A stretch of 64,000 nucleotides of DNA, from positions 661,467-725,466 of the forward strand of contig NZ_JAHBGC010000020.1 in NCBI RefSeq assembly GCF_018390645.1, given 5' to 3'. The notes under the pieces were generated by a model. It searched no databases, was not told where the DNA came from, and saw only the letters and a program-made list of their open reading frames with translations. This document shows positions 51,863-60,560 of the stretch, piece after piece. The translations under genes and the position numbers were made by a program. The stretch's first letter is position 1. Each line of letters opens with the position of its first letter. This stretch comes from Ancylobacter dichloromethanicus. GTDB taxonomy: Bacteria; Pseudomonadota; Alphaproteobacteria; Rhizobiales; Xanthobacteraceae.

Positions 51863-52626
51863 ACCCGCTCCCGCACAGCCTCGACCTCGCGGCCGAACCC
51901 GCCATCGCCATTTCAGGCCTGGTGAAGCTGTTCGGCGACCACCGCGCCCTGGGCGGTGTCGACCTCACGGTTCGGCGCGGCGAGAAGGTGGTGATCTGCG
52001 GCCCCTCAGGTTCGGGCAAGTCGACGCTGATCCGCTGCATCAATGCGCTGGAACGCCTCGACGGCGGGCGCATCGTCGTCAACGGCATCGAGTTGACCGC
52101 GGACGAGGGCACGGTGCAGGACATCCGCCAGGAAGTCGGCATGGTGTTCCAGCACTTCAACCTGTTTCCCCATCTCACCGCGCTGGAAAACTGCATGCTG
52201 GCGCCGCAGCTCAATCGCGGACTGTCCAGGGCGCAGGCCGCGAAGCTGGCGATGGCGCATCTGGAGCGGGTTCACCTCGCCGACCAGGCGCACAAATACC
52301 CCTCGCGCCTCTCCGGCGGGCAGCAGCAGCGCGTCGCCATCGCCCGCGCGCTGTGCATGGAGCCGCGCATCCTCCTGTTCGACGAACCGACCTCGGCGCT
52401 CGACCCGGAAATGGTCAACGAGGTGCTCGGCGTGATGGAGGACCTCGCGACCGGCGGCGTCACCATGCTGTGCGTCACCCATGAAATGGGTTTCGCCCGC
52501 CGCGTCGCCGACCGCTGCGTGTTCATGGATCGCGGTGCCATCGTGGAAGAAGGCGGGTCGCGGGAATTCTTCGACGCCCCGGCGAGCGAGCGGCTGCGTG
52601 GCTTTCTCGCGCAGATCCTGCACTGA
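51859..52626 (+). CDS. Polar amino acid ABC transporter ATP-binding protein
   Basis: 255-residue ATPase that starts with GTG. Walker A GPSGSGKST, signature LSGGQQQRVAIARAL, Walker B ILLFDEPTSALD and the His-switch CVTHEMGFA are intact. It energises the permease pair. It converges on the second flavin monooxygenase gene after 40 bases. Confidence 0.94.
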   Translation: MNPLPHSLDLAAEPAIAISGLVKLFGDHRALGGVDLTVRRGEKVVICGPSGSGKSTLIRCINALERLDGGRIVVNGIELTADEGTVQDIRQEVGMVFQHFNLFPHLTALENCMLAPQLNRGLSRAQAAKLAMAHLERVHLADQAHKYPSRLSGGQQQRVAIARALCMEPRILLFDEPTSALDPEMVNEVLGVMEDLATGGVTMLCVTHEMGFARRVADRCVFMDRGAIVEEGGSREFFDAPASERLRGFLAQILH

Positions 52627-52666
52627 CGAGGATGGCGCCTGCCGCCCTCGCGATCCCCCTGCCCTC

Positions 52667-53980
52667 TCAGAACTCCCGCAGCGTCTGGCGAAGCGTGGCG
52701 CCCTCGGTGTAGCGGGTGCGGGCGAGGCCCCGGCGCTGCAAGGCCGGCACCAGCCCCTCGCAGATATCGGTGATGTACTGCCGGCTGATATTGGCGGTGA
52801 ACGGGCGGGTGATGAGGAAGCCGTCGCCGCCGACCTCGGCCATCACCTCGCCCATGCGTTCGGCCACCTGGTCGGGCGTGCCGACCAGCCCGTCGAGCCC
52901 GCGCGCCAGTTGGTCGGCGCAGAGCTGGCGCAGGGTCTTGCCGCTGCCCGCCTGCTGGAACGCGTCGAGCGAGCCCTGCTCGCCATTGGTGGTCAGGTGG
53001 GGCAGCGGCGCGTCGAGATCGAATGTGGAGAAGTCAATATCGGTGATGGCGGCGATCAGCGCCAGCGCCTTCTCGCAATAGTCCGGCGCCTCGACGATGC
53101 GCGCCGCCTTGGCCTTCGCCTCCGCCTCGGTCTCGCCGAGGATGGGGGCGACGACGAACAGCACCTTGATCTCGTCCGGGTCGCGCCCGCCCGCCTGCGC
53201 CCGCGCCCGCACGTCGTCGCGATAGGCCTTCAGCCCCGCGACGCCCATGGAGGGGGCGATGATGCTGTCGGCGGTCATCGCCGCGAACTGGCGTCCGCGC
53301 GGCGAACCGCCGGCTTGCACGAAGGCCGGCCGGCCCTGCGGCGAGGGCACGCAGTTCAGCGGCCCGCGACTCTTGAAATACTTGCCGTTGAAGTGGATCG
53401 GCCGCACCTTCGAGGCATCGGCATAGGTGCCGGTGGCGCGATCGCGCACCACCGCATCGGCATCCCAGCTACCCCAGAGCTGCTTGACCAGCTCGACATA
53501 CTCGTCCGCCATGTCGTAGCGCTCCTGGCGCGGCGGCAGCTTGTCCATGCCGAAATTCTCGGCCGCGAGGTCCTCGCCCGAAGTCACGATGTTCCAGCCG
53601 AAGCGGCCCTTGCAGATGCTGTCGAGCGTCGAGCACAGCCGCGCCAGCATGAACGGCGGATAGGCCATGGTGGAGAAGGTCGCCACCACGCCGAGATGGG
53701 TCGTGTTGGCCCCGATCAGCGCCGCCATCGGCGAGGGATCGGCCTTCGGGCCCATGATGTTGTGCTTGAGATAGACCTCGTTGGAGCCGCCATAGGCCTC
53801 CGAGATCATCAGCGTGTCTTCCAGCATGATGTAGTCGAAGCAGGCCCGCTCCATCGCCTGCGCCATGTCGATGTAGAATTTGCCGTCCCACGGAGCGCCG
53901 CCGCCGCCGGTGAACGGCTTGGTCCATTCGTCGACGGCGAAGTTGGTGAACCATCCGAGGTGGAATGGCCGTGCACTCAT
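52667..53980 (-). CDS. NtaA/SnaA/DszA-type FMN-dependent monooxygenase (second copy)
   Basis: 437-residue luciferase-like monooxygenase, the same family as 48153-49472 but clearly diverged. Blocks: FHLGWFTNFAVDEW, CKGRFGWNIVTSGEDLAAENFG, and GRPAFVQAGGSPRGRQFAA. It is transcribed toward the ABC importer genes. It is divergent from a LysR gene, which likely controls it. Two such monooxygenases around one importer suggest stepwise oxidation of an imported N- or S-containing compound; the flavin reductase is not in the window. Confidence 0.85.
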   Translation of the reverse strand: MSARPFHLGWFTNFAVDEWTKPFTGGGGAPWDGKFYIDMAQAMERACFDYIMLEDTLMISEAYGGSNEVYLKHNIMGPKADPSPMAALIGANTTHLGVVATFSTMAYPPFMLARLCSTLDSICKGRFGWNIVTSGEDLAAENFGMDKLPPRQERYDMADEYVELVKQLWGSWDADAVVRDRATGTYADASKVRPIHFNGKYFKSRGPLNCVPSPQGRPAFVQAGGSPRGRQFAAMTADSIIAPSMGVAGLKAYRDDVRARAQAGGRDPDEIKVLFVVAPILGETEAEAKAKAARIVEAPDYCEKALALIAAITDIDFSTFDLDAPLPHLTTNGEQGSLDAFQQAGSGKTLRQLCADQLARGLDGLVGTPDQVAERMGEVMAEVGGDGFLITRPFTANISRQYITDICEGLVPALQRRGLARTRYTEGATLRQTLREF

Positions 53981-54267
53981 GACGCTACCCTGTCCGCTGC
54001 CTTAAACCAGGCCGCAGCCTAGGGCGGTGCCGGCGACCGACACCATCATGAAAACCCCAAGCGACATTCCGGCCGGGGACGACACAACATTGAGCAGCCG
54101 CACCGGGCCTGACCAATCCCTGTGCAATCGGCCCGGCGCGGCAAGGAGGAACGCCGTCGCTCCCGTTGAATGACGCCGCGAGGACGCGGGCGCATGTGCG
54201 GCGCACAATTTGCTACGCGCGCCCCACCGGGGCGGAAGTGAGCATCATCGGTACGGAAGGGTTTGCC

Positions 54268-55314
54268 ATGTCGCATATCAGCCAAATCTACGATATCGAC
54301 CTGAAGCTGCTGCGCTGCTTCTGCACCATCGTCGAGGAGCAGAGCTTCACCGCGGCGCAGGCAGCCCTCAACCTGTCGCAGTCCACGCTCAGCGAGAACC
54401 TGAAATCGCTGGAAATCCGTCTCGGCACCCGCCTGTGCCGGCGTGGGCCCAAGGGCTTCAAGCTGTTTCGCGAGGGCGAGGCCGTCTACAAGGCCGCCAA
54501 GGAGCTGTTCGTTTCCATCGAGGCCTTCAAGCAGAAAGCGTCCAGCATCCGGCAGACCGCGGCCTACGAGCTGTCGATCGGCATTCAGGACGGCATCGTC
54601 GAGAACCCTTCCGCGCGCATCCATGACGCCATCCGCCGCTTCTCCGAGTACTATCCCAATGTCCGCTTCCGCATGGAGGTCATGCTTGGGTTCCAGCTCA
54701 CCGGCCGCGTTGCCGACGGCATCGTGCATGTCGGCATCGGCCTGGTGAACGAGCACTATCCCCAGTTGACCTATGAGCATCTGTTCGACGAGCAGGGCTT
54801 TATGTGCTGCGGCAGCCAGCACCGCCTCTTTGCCGTTCCTGATGAGAACATCACCCTGGCCGATATCGAGACCACGGCCTATTGCAACCGTGGCCACCTC
54901 GAATACTACCATCCCGAGCGCATACGCGATCGCACCACCTGCGGCGACATAGGCCTCGGCATCCAGTCCCAGCTTGCGCTGATCCTGTCGGGGCGGAACA
55001 TCGGCTATGTGCTCGACCATACGGCGCAACCGCTCATCGCCGCCGGGTCGCTGCGCGCGCTGCGACCGGATCTGGTGCGCATCGTCAACCCGGTCACCGC
55101 GATGATCGGTCCGGCGGCCGCCGACTTCAAACTCGCCCGGCAGTTCGTGGACTGCCTGATCGACGTCCACATGGAGCTTGGCCAGAGCCGCCTGCTGCCG
55201 CGACCGGATTTCGCCACCGGCTGCGGCACCGTGGTGGATCACAACGGCGTCTACAGCGTGCTCTCCGCGGTCAAGGGCCCGGCGTCGCGCTCGGCCAACG
55301 CCCCGGCGATGTAA
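54268..55314 (+). CDS. LysR-family transcriptional regulator
   Basis: 348-residue regulator. The N-terminal winged helix (about 8-67) includes SFTAAQAALNLSQSTLSENLKSLE (region only), followed by a LysR substrate domain to about residue 300, with FDEQGFMCCGSQHRLFAV. The C-terminal extension of some 40 residues is longer than usual. GGAAGGG precedes ATG 54268; an in-frame upstream ATG at 54166 lacks such a site. It lies between the divergent monooxygenase and the BCCT transporter and could regulate either. Confidence 0.88.
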   Translation: MSHISQIYDIDLKLLRCFCTIVEEQSFTAAQAALNLSQSTLSENLKSLEIRLGTRLCRRGPKGFKLFREGEAVYKAAKELFVSIEAFKQKASSIRQTAAYELSIGIQDGIVENPSARIHDAIRRFSEYYPNVRFRMEVMLGFQLTGRVADGIVHVGIGLVNEHYPQLTYEHLFDEQGFMCCGSQHRLFAVPDENITLADIETTAYCNRGHLEYYHPERIRDRTTCGDIGLGIQSQLALILSGRNIGYVLDHTAQPLIAAGSLRALRPDLVRIVNPVTAMIGPAAADFKLARQFVDCLIDVHMELGQSRLLPRPDFATGCGTVVDHNGVYSVLSAVKGPASRSANAPAM

Positions 55315-55495
55315 GTCGCCCCTGTCGGGCCGATGGGCGATGCCGACGGAAGGGCCGGTCTCCCCGACGGGTATCTGCAGCCCGTTGCCCGGCGCTGCGG
55401 CGGTCACGCCCGGAAGGTCATCACCCCTTCGCGTCGTCGCGCCGGGATTGGCGTCGTCCCCAGTGCAGGATGGCCCGATGTGCGTCGGGACCGAA

Positions 55496-55509
55496 CATTT
55501 GATTAAATG
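55496..55509. promoter_or_regulatory. Inverted repeat CATTT-GATT-AAATG upstream of the BCCT gene
   Basis: A perfect 5-4-5 dyad lies 63 bases before the BCCT start, in the 258-base gap after the LysR gene. LysR proteins often bind interrupted dyads, so this is a possible operator. It is short and could be chance. Confidence 0.3.
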
Positions 55510-55572
55510 CGAGGCTCATTGGATTCGCCTTGATGCGGCTCCGTCACGGCTGTGGCGCGGAAGGAGCATACG

Positions 55573-57567
55573 ATGTTCAAGCCCTTTATCATCAACCCGC
55601 CGGTGTTCTTCGGCTCGGTTATCATCATTGGCCTGTTTCTGGCCGTCGGAATCATCCTCCCCGATCAGGCCAGCACCATTTTCGGCACGCTCCAGAGCAA
55701 AATTTTGGCCGGGTTCGGCTGGCTCTACCTCCTATCGGTCGGCATCTTCCTCACGGCCGTGCTGCTGTTCTGCCTTGGCGACTTCGGTCGGCTGAAGCTC
55801 GGTCCCGATGATTCCACGCCGGACTTCCGTTTCTCGTCATGGATCGCCATGCTGTTCGCCGCCGGCATGGGCATCGGCCTCGTATTCTATGCCGTGGGCG
55901 AGCCGATGACCCATTTCATGCTGCCGCCGACCGCCGAACCGCGGTCGATTCCGGCGATGCGCGAGGCGATGTCGGTAACGTTCTTCCATTGGGGCATCCA
56001 CGCCTGGGCGATCTATGCCGTGGTCGGGCTCTCGCTGGCCTATTTCGGCTACCGTTACAATCTGCCCCTCACCATCCGCTCGGGCCTCTATCCGCTGCTC
56101 AAGGAGCGCATCAACGGGCCGATCGGCCACGCGGTCGACATCTTCGCCATCGTCGGCACGATGTTCGGCATCGCCACCTCGCTGGGGTTGGGCGTGAGCC
56201 AGATCAACGCTGGCCTGAAGTACCTGATCGGCTTGCCCATCGGGCCGGAGGTCCAGCTGCCGTTGATCGCCGTCATCACCGCCTTCGCCACGGTGTCGGT
56301 GGTCACCGGTCTCGACAAGGGTGTCCGCATCCTGTCCGAAGCCAACCTGGTCATGGCGATCCTGCTGATGCTCTTCGTCCTCGCGGTGGGGCCGACCGAA
56401 CTGCTGTTCCGCGACTTCGTGCAGAATATCGGGCTGTATCTCGACACGCTCGTGCTGCGCACCTTCAACATCTATGCCTATGAGCCGACGCCCTGGATCG
56501 ACGGCTGGACGCTGTTCTACTGGGCGTGGTGGATTTCCTGGTCGCCCTTCGTCGGCATGTTCATCGCCCGCATCTCGCGCGGGCGCACCGTGCGCGAATT
56601 CGTGGTCGCGGTGCTGTTCATCCCGGCGGGCTTCACCTTCTTCTGGATGACGGTGTTCGGCAACACGGCCATCTTCATCGACACCGGGGTCGCCGCCGGC
56701 GAGCTTGGCCGGGCGGTGGCGGGGGACGTTTCGGTCGGGCTGTTCCAGTTCTTCGAATACCTGCCGCTGCCCATGGTCACCTCGACCCTCGCCATCATCC
56801 TGATCGCGGTGTTCTTCGTGACGTCGTCGGATTCCGGATCGCTTGTCGTCGATTCGATCGCGGCCGGTGGCGAGACGCAAACGACTGTCGGCCAGCGTGT
56901 GTTCTGGTGCGTGCTGGAGGGCGTGGTCGCCGCGAGCCTGCTCTTGGCGGGCGGGCTGGGGGCGCTGCAGTCGGCCACGATCGCCAGTGCGCTGCCATTC
57001 ACCTTCGTCATGTTGGCGCTTGTGTGGGCGCTGTTCGTCGGCATGCAGGCGGACATCGCCCAGCAGAGGGCGCATGCCAGCCAGCCAATGCCGGTGCCGA
57101 GCGCACCGGCCGCCGGCGTCACGTGGCAGCGCCGGCTCGCGCTCATTCTCCACGCGCCGACGCAAAAGGAGATCGAGCGCTTTATTCGCGCCGAGGTGCG
57201 TCCCGCCCTTGAGCAGGTCGCGCAGGAACTGACGAGCCGGGGCCGTATCGCCGAGGTGCACGAAGAAGACAACGGCGCCATTGCTCTACGCTCGCCGGCC
57301 GAGAATGTGCGCGATTTCGTCTATGGCGTGAGCGCGGTCGGCCATCGCCTGCCGACCTTCCTGGCGGCCGGCGCCGGCAAGCCCGAATTCCGCTACGAGG
57401 CACGCACCTATTTCTCCAGCGGTGGGCGAGGCTACGACGTGATGGGGATGACCCGCGACCAGCTCATCACCGACGTGCTGGTGCAGTTCGAGCGCTATCT
57501 GAACCTCGTCCATTCACCCGAGACGCAGCTTGTGCATGCCGCGCCCGAGCATGAGGTGGAAGGTTAG
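55573..57567 (+). CDS. BCCT-family transporter (betaine/choline/carnitine type)
   Basis: 664-residue secondary transporter with twelve helices. The family signature [20 protein letters not shown], here in its shorter core [10 protein letters not shown], lies near residue 325; [18 protein letters not shown] is at helix 3. A long cytoplasmic C-terminal tail (about 500-664) resembles BetT-like proteins, where the tail senses osmolarity. The substrate is probably a quaternary ammonium compound or its sulfonium analogue. AAGGAG precedes ATG 55573. Confidence 0.92.
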   Translation: MFKPFIINPPVFFGSVIIIGLFLAVGIILPDQASTIFGTLQSKILAGFGWLYLLSVGIFLTAVLLFCLGDFGRLKLGPDDSTPDFRFSSWIAMLFAAGMGIGLVFYAVGEPMTHFMLPPTAEPRSIPAMREAMSVTFFHWGIHAWAIYAVVGLSLAYFGYRYNLPLTIRSGLYPLLKERINGPIGHAVDIFAIVGTMFGIATSLGLGVSQINAGLKYLIGLPIGPEVQLPLIAVITAFATVSVVTGLDKGVRILSEANLVMAILLMLFVLAVGPTELLFRDFVQNIGLYLDTLVLRTFNIYAYEPTPWIDGWTLFYWAWWISWSPFVGMFIARISRGRTVREFVVAVLFIPAGFTFFWMTVFGNTAIFIDTGVAAGELGRAVAGDVSVGLFQFFEYLPLPMVTSTLAIILIAVFFVTSSDSGSLVVDSIAAGGETQTTVGQRVFWCVLEGVVAASLLLAGGLGALQSATIASALPFTFVMLALVWALFVGMQADIAQQRAHASQPMPVPSAPAAGVTWQRRLALILHAPTQKEIERFIRAEVRPALEQVAQELTSRGRIAEVHEEDNGAIALRSPAENVRDFVYGVSAVGHRLPTFLAAGAGKPEFRYEARTYFSSGGRGYDVMGMTRDQLITDVLVQFERYLNLVHSPETQLVHAAPEHEVEG

Positions 57568-57667
57568 CGGCGGGACCCGGCCGAGCCGTCTTGCCTGGCC
57601 GGGCCCCAACTCCGGGGTTCGCTATCCCTGGAGGACCCTGCGCCGGCGGGCGCCGGGCCCTTGCGCG

Positions 57668-58573
57668 TCAGCGGGTTCCGGCGGCGAAATAGCCCGCTTC
57701 GCTGATGTCGGTCAGGAGATCGGGCCCGGTGGGGTTCCAGCCGAGATCGGCCCGGGTCCGCTCGCTGCAGGCCGGCTGGTCCACGGAGGCGAAGCCGAAG
57801 AACCAGCCGAAATGATCGCGGGCTTCGTCCTCGCCCAGCGACACGCAGGGCACGCCGAGGCCGCCCGCAATGGTCTCGGCGATCCTGCGGAACGGAACTC
57901 CCTGTTCGGCCACCGCGTGAAGCGTGCCGGCGCCCGGCCCGGCCTCCACCGCGAGGCGGAAGGCGCGGGCGGCATCGTCCACATGCACCGCCGGCCAGGC
58001 ATTGCTGCCTTCGCCGATATAGGCTGAGCGCCCCTTCTGCCGCGCCATGTCGATCAGCATCGGGACAAATCCATGGTCCCCCTTTCCGTGCACCGTTGGC
58101 GGCAGGCGCATGACGCCGGTCGGGATGCCGCGCGCGGACAGGGCCTGCGCCGCCGCCTCCGAGGCGCGGGGATAGCGGGTCGAGGGCGGCAAGGCGAGGT
58201 CCGATTCCATCGCGAGCGGCCCCGCGGCGTCGAGCGAAGCCACGCCCGCGGTGACGATGAGCGGCTTGTCGCTCCCCTCGATCGCGGAACCGAGCGTCTC
58301 GATGGCGGCGCGATCGATCGCGCATGCCTCGGCAAAGCGCGAGAAGTCGTGGATGAAACCTGTATGAATGATCGCCTCCGCAGCCTCCGCACCCCGGCGG
58401 AGCGTCTCGGGAACCTCCAGGTCGCCGCGAATAATCTCCGCGCCTATGCGGCTGAGCGCATCCGCGCCGCGGTCGGAGCGGGCGAGCCCCAGGACCTGAT
58501 GCCCGTGCGCGAGCAGCTCTCGCGTGACGGCGGTGCCGACAAATCCCGTCGCGCCGGTGACAAACACTTTCAT
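57668..58573 (-). CDS. Extended SDR / NAD-dependent epimerase-family protein
   Basis: 301-residue Rossmann-fold protein. The cofactor motif is VTGATGFVGTAV. The catalytic Tyr of SDRs is present in TRYPRASEAAA, but the lysine four residues later is replaced (YPRAS), so classical SDR chemistry is in doubt; many such atypical SDRs act as reductases or NAD(P) sensors. AAGGAG precedes ATG 58573. It diverges from a MmyB-like regulator, an arrangement common for SDR genes. Confidence 0.85.
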   Translation of the reverse strand: MKVFVTGATGFVGTAVTRELLAHGHQVLGLARSDRGADALSRIGAEIIRGDLEVPETLRRGAEAAEAIIHTGFIHDFSRFAEACAIDRAAIETLGSAIEGSDKPLIVTAGVASLDAAGPLAMESDLALPPSTRYPRASEAAAQALSARGIPTGVMRLPPTVHGKGDHGFVPMLIDMARQKGRSAYIGEGSNAWPAVHVDDAARAFRLAVEAGPGAGTLHAVAEQGVPFRRIAETIAGGLGVPCVSLGEDEARDHFGWFFGFASVDQPACSERTRADLGWNPTGPDLLTDISEAGYFAAGTR

Positions 58574-58615
58574 GGCCGTTCTCCTTCTTGCCTGGAAGGA
58601 GAATGCCGGCCAGAC

Positions 58616-58651
58616 TATACCCAGTTAAAGATGTGATCTTATAGGGGTATA
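58616..58651. promoter_or_regulatory. Concentric inverted repeats in the SDR/regulator gap
   Basis: Outer arms TATACCC (58616-58622) and GGGTATA (58645-58651) surround inner arms AAGAT (58628-58632) and ATCTT (58636-58640), with almost the same centre. TATAAT occurs at 58648-58653 on the plus strand and TATAGT at 58619-58614 on the minus strand, so both divergent promoters could lie inside the dyad. It is a strong operator candidate for the adjacent helix-turn-helix protein. Confidence 0.55.
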
Positions 58652-59488
58652 ATGACTGATATGCTGGACGCTTCCGCCGATGCGAACCGCCTCGGCGCGT
58701 TCCTGAAGGACCGCCGGCAGCGGCTCGACGCCGCTGCGCTCGGCTTCGGCGGCCGGCGGCGGACGCCGGGCCTGCGGCGCGAGGAGGTGGCGCAACGGGC
58801 CCATATCAGCACCACCTGGTACACCTGGCTCGAACAGGGGCGCGGCGGAGCGCCCTCGCCGCGGGTGCTCGACAGTCTCGCCAGGGCGCTGATGATGACC
58901 GAGGCGGAGCGGGAGCATCTGTTCCTGGTCGGCATCGGCCACCCACCGAAGGCCCGCACTTCCCCGGGCGAAGGTATCTCAGGCCGGCTGCAGCGGTTCC
59001 TCGACGCCATGCCGACGATCCCGGCGACGGTCGCCACCTCCGCATGGGACATCATCGGCTGGAACCGCGCCGCGCGCCGGGCTCTCACGGACTATGAGGC
59101 GCTGCCTCCCGGCGAGCGCAACATATTGCGGCGGATGTTTCTCGACCCGGCGACGCGGGCCGCGCAGAGCGACTGGGAGTCGGTGGCCCGGTTCCTGGTC
59201 GCGACCTTCCGTGCCGAGACCGCGCGGGCCGGCGAGGATGGGCGGGCCGTGGAACTGGTCGCCGAATTGTCCGGCAAGAGCGCCGAGTTCGGGCGCCTGT
59301 GGGGAGAAAACGACGTGCAGATGACCGGGGAAGGCGCCAAGACGATCCGTCACGCAATCGTGGGGGAGATCACCTTCGAGTTCTCGTCCTTCGCCATCGA
59401 TGGCCGGCCGGACCTGCGTCTGATGATCTATGTTCCTGCGCACGCTGTTGATCGGGAGAAGATGGAGCGCCTGTGCAATGCCCCGTAG
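58652..59488 (+). CDS. Helix-turn-helix regulator of the MmyB-like family
   Basis: 278-residue regulator. The XRE-type HTH (about 12-75, containing GLRREEVAQRAHISTTWYTWLEQGR) is followed by a MmyB-like ligand-binding domain that binds fatty-acid-like molecules in relatives. The start is ambiguous: ATG 58652 has AGGGG four bases upstream, but TATAAT at 58648-58653 could be a -10 box, in which case transcription would begin at about 58660 and ATG 58661 would be a leaderless start. It probably controls the divergent SDR gene. Confidence 0.87.
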   Translation: MTDMLDASADANRLGAFLKDRRQRLDAAALGFGGRRRTPGLRREEVAQRAHISTTWYTWLEQGRGGAPSPRVLDSLARALMMTEAEREHLFLVGIGHPPKARTSPGEGISGRLQRFLDAMPTIPATVATSAWDIIGWNRAARRALTDYEALPPGERNILRRMFLDPATRAAQSDWESVARFLVATFRAETARAGEDGRAVELVAELSGKSAEFGRLWGENDVQMTGEGAKTIRHAIVGEITFEFSSFAIDGRPDLRLMIYVPAHAVDREKMERLCNAP

Positions 59489-59628
59489 CGGGCGACAGAG
59501 GCCGCGTCTTCTGGGCAGTGCGCGTCGTCCTCGGCCCGGCCCGAGTGCCGTGTGGAAGAAGGATGGAAAGCCGCGATTGACGACGTCGTTTGCCAATCCA
59601 GGCTGCACTGGGTAACCATTTCTAACCA

Positions 59629-60540
59629 ATGGCACCCGATCTCAACCTCGTTTCCGTCTTTCTGGCCGTTGCGGAAGCCCGGAGCTTCCGCGCGGCCGCC
59701 GACAAGCTCGGCGTGACCCGCTCGGCGGTAAGCCAGGCGATCCGGCGGATGGAAGACAGGATGGGCATTGCTCTCGTCCAGCGCACGACGCGCAGCGTCA
59801 GCCTGACCGAAGCGGGCCTGCAACTGCACGCACGTGTCGCTCCGGCCATTGCCGAGGTCGAACTCGCGCTGGACAGCGCCCGGGATCGGGACGCCGAGCC
59901 GAGCGGGCTGCTGCGCCTCGCCGTTTCCTCCATCGCCGAACGGTTCATCTCCGGGCCGCTGCTGGCAAGCTTCGCGCAGGCTCATCCCGGCGTGCAGGTG
60001 GACATCACCGTGACCGACGACGAGTTCGACATCGTCGCGGGCGGCTATGATGCCGGCGTGCGGCTCGGCGAAGTGATCGGGCAGGACATGATCGCCGTGC
60101 CGGTCTCCGGCGAGCAGCGCCAGCTCGTGGTCGCCGCGCCGTCCTATATCGAGCGCGTCGGGGCGCCCTCGCACCCCTCTCAGCTGTCGCGGCATTGCTG
60201 CATCGGCTGGCGGCCCGCACCGGGTGTCGCGCCCTATCGGTGGGAGTTCGAGGAGAACGGTCGCGAATTCGACGTGGCGGTAAACCCCAGGATCACCACC
60301 AACGACATGTGGATCATGGTGCGGATGGCCTGCGCCGGCGGCGGCGTCACCTTCGGCATGGAGGAGACTTTCCGGCCCTATATCGAGCGGGGCGAGCTGG
60401 TGGCGCTGATGGAGGATTTCCTGCCGCCGTTCCAGGGATTCTTCCTGTATTTCGCGAACCGCCGGAATCTGCCGCCCAAGCTGCGTGTCTTCATCGACCA
60501 TGTGCGCTATCGACCCGAAAAGGTCACGCCCGGGGCGTGA
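59629..60540 (+). CDS. LysR-family transcriptional regulator
   Basis: 303-residue regulator. The HTH (SFRAAADKLGVTRSAVSQAIRRME, region 19-42) and the substrate domain, with GYDAGVRLGEVIGQDM, match LysR members of the dehydrogenase-controlling group (YafC/DmlR-like). It ends 20 bases from the convergent GMC oxidoreductase gene, which is a likely target by context only. Confidence 0.88.
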   Translation: MAPDLNLVSVFLAVAEARSFRAAADKLGVTRSAVSQAIRRMEDRMGIALVQRTTRSVSLTEAGLQLHARVAPAIAEVELALDSARDRDAEPSGLLRLAVSSIAERFISGPLLASFAQAHPGVQVDITVTDDEFDIVAGGYDAGVRLGEVIGQDMIAVPVSGEQRQLVVAAPSYIERVGAPSHPSQLSRHCCIGWRPAPGVAPYRWEFEENGREFDVAVNPRITTNDMWIMVRMACAGGGVTFGMEETFRPYIERGELVALMEDFLPPFQGFFLYFANRRNLPPKLRVFIDHVRYRPEKVTPGA

Positions 60541-60560
60541 GCCCCTGCCCGACCGGCGCT

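Noticed and set aside
54140..54160. AAGGAGGA sequence resembling a strong ribosome site upstream of LysR
   Set aside because: No ATG, GTG or TTG follows at a suitable distance in a frame that stays open.
54002..54208. 68-codon minus-strand frame with a hydrophobic C-terminus between LLM and LysR genes
   Set aside because: It has no ribosome site, no recognised family and overlaps the likely control region; hydrophobicity alone is not enough.
57568..57667. Several GC-rich inverted repeats between BCCT and SDR genes
   Set aside because: They could help terminate convergent transcripts, but lack T-runs and I cannot choose one.
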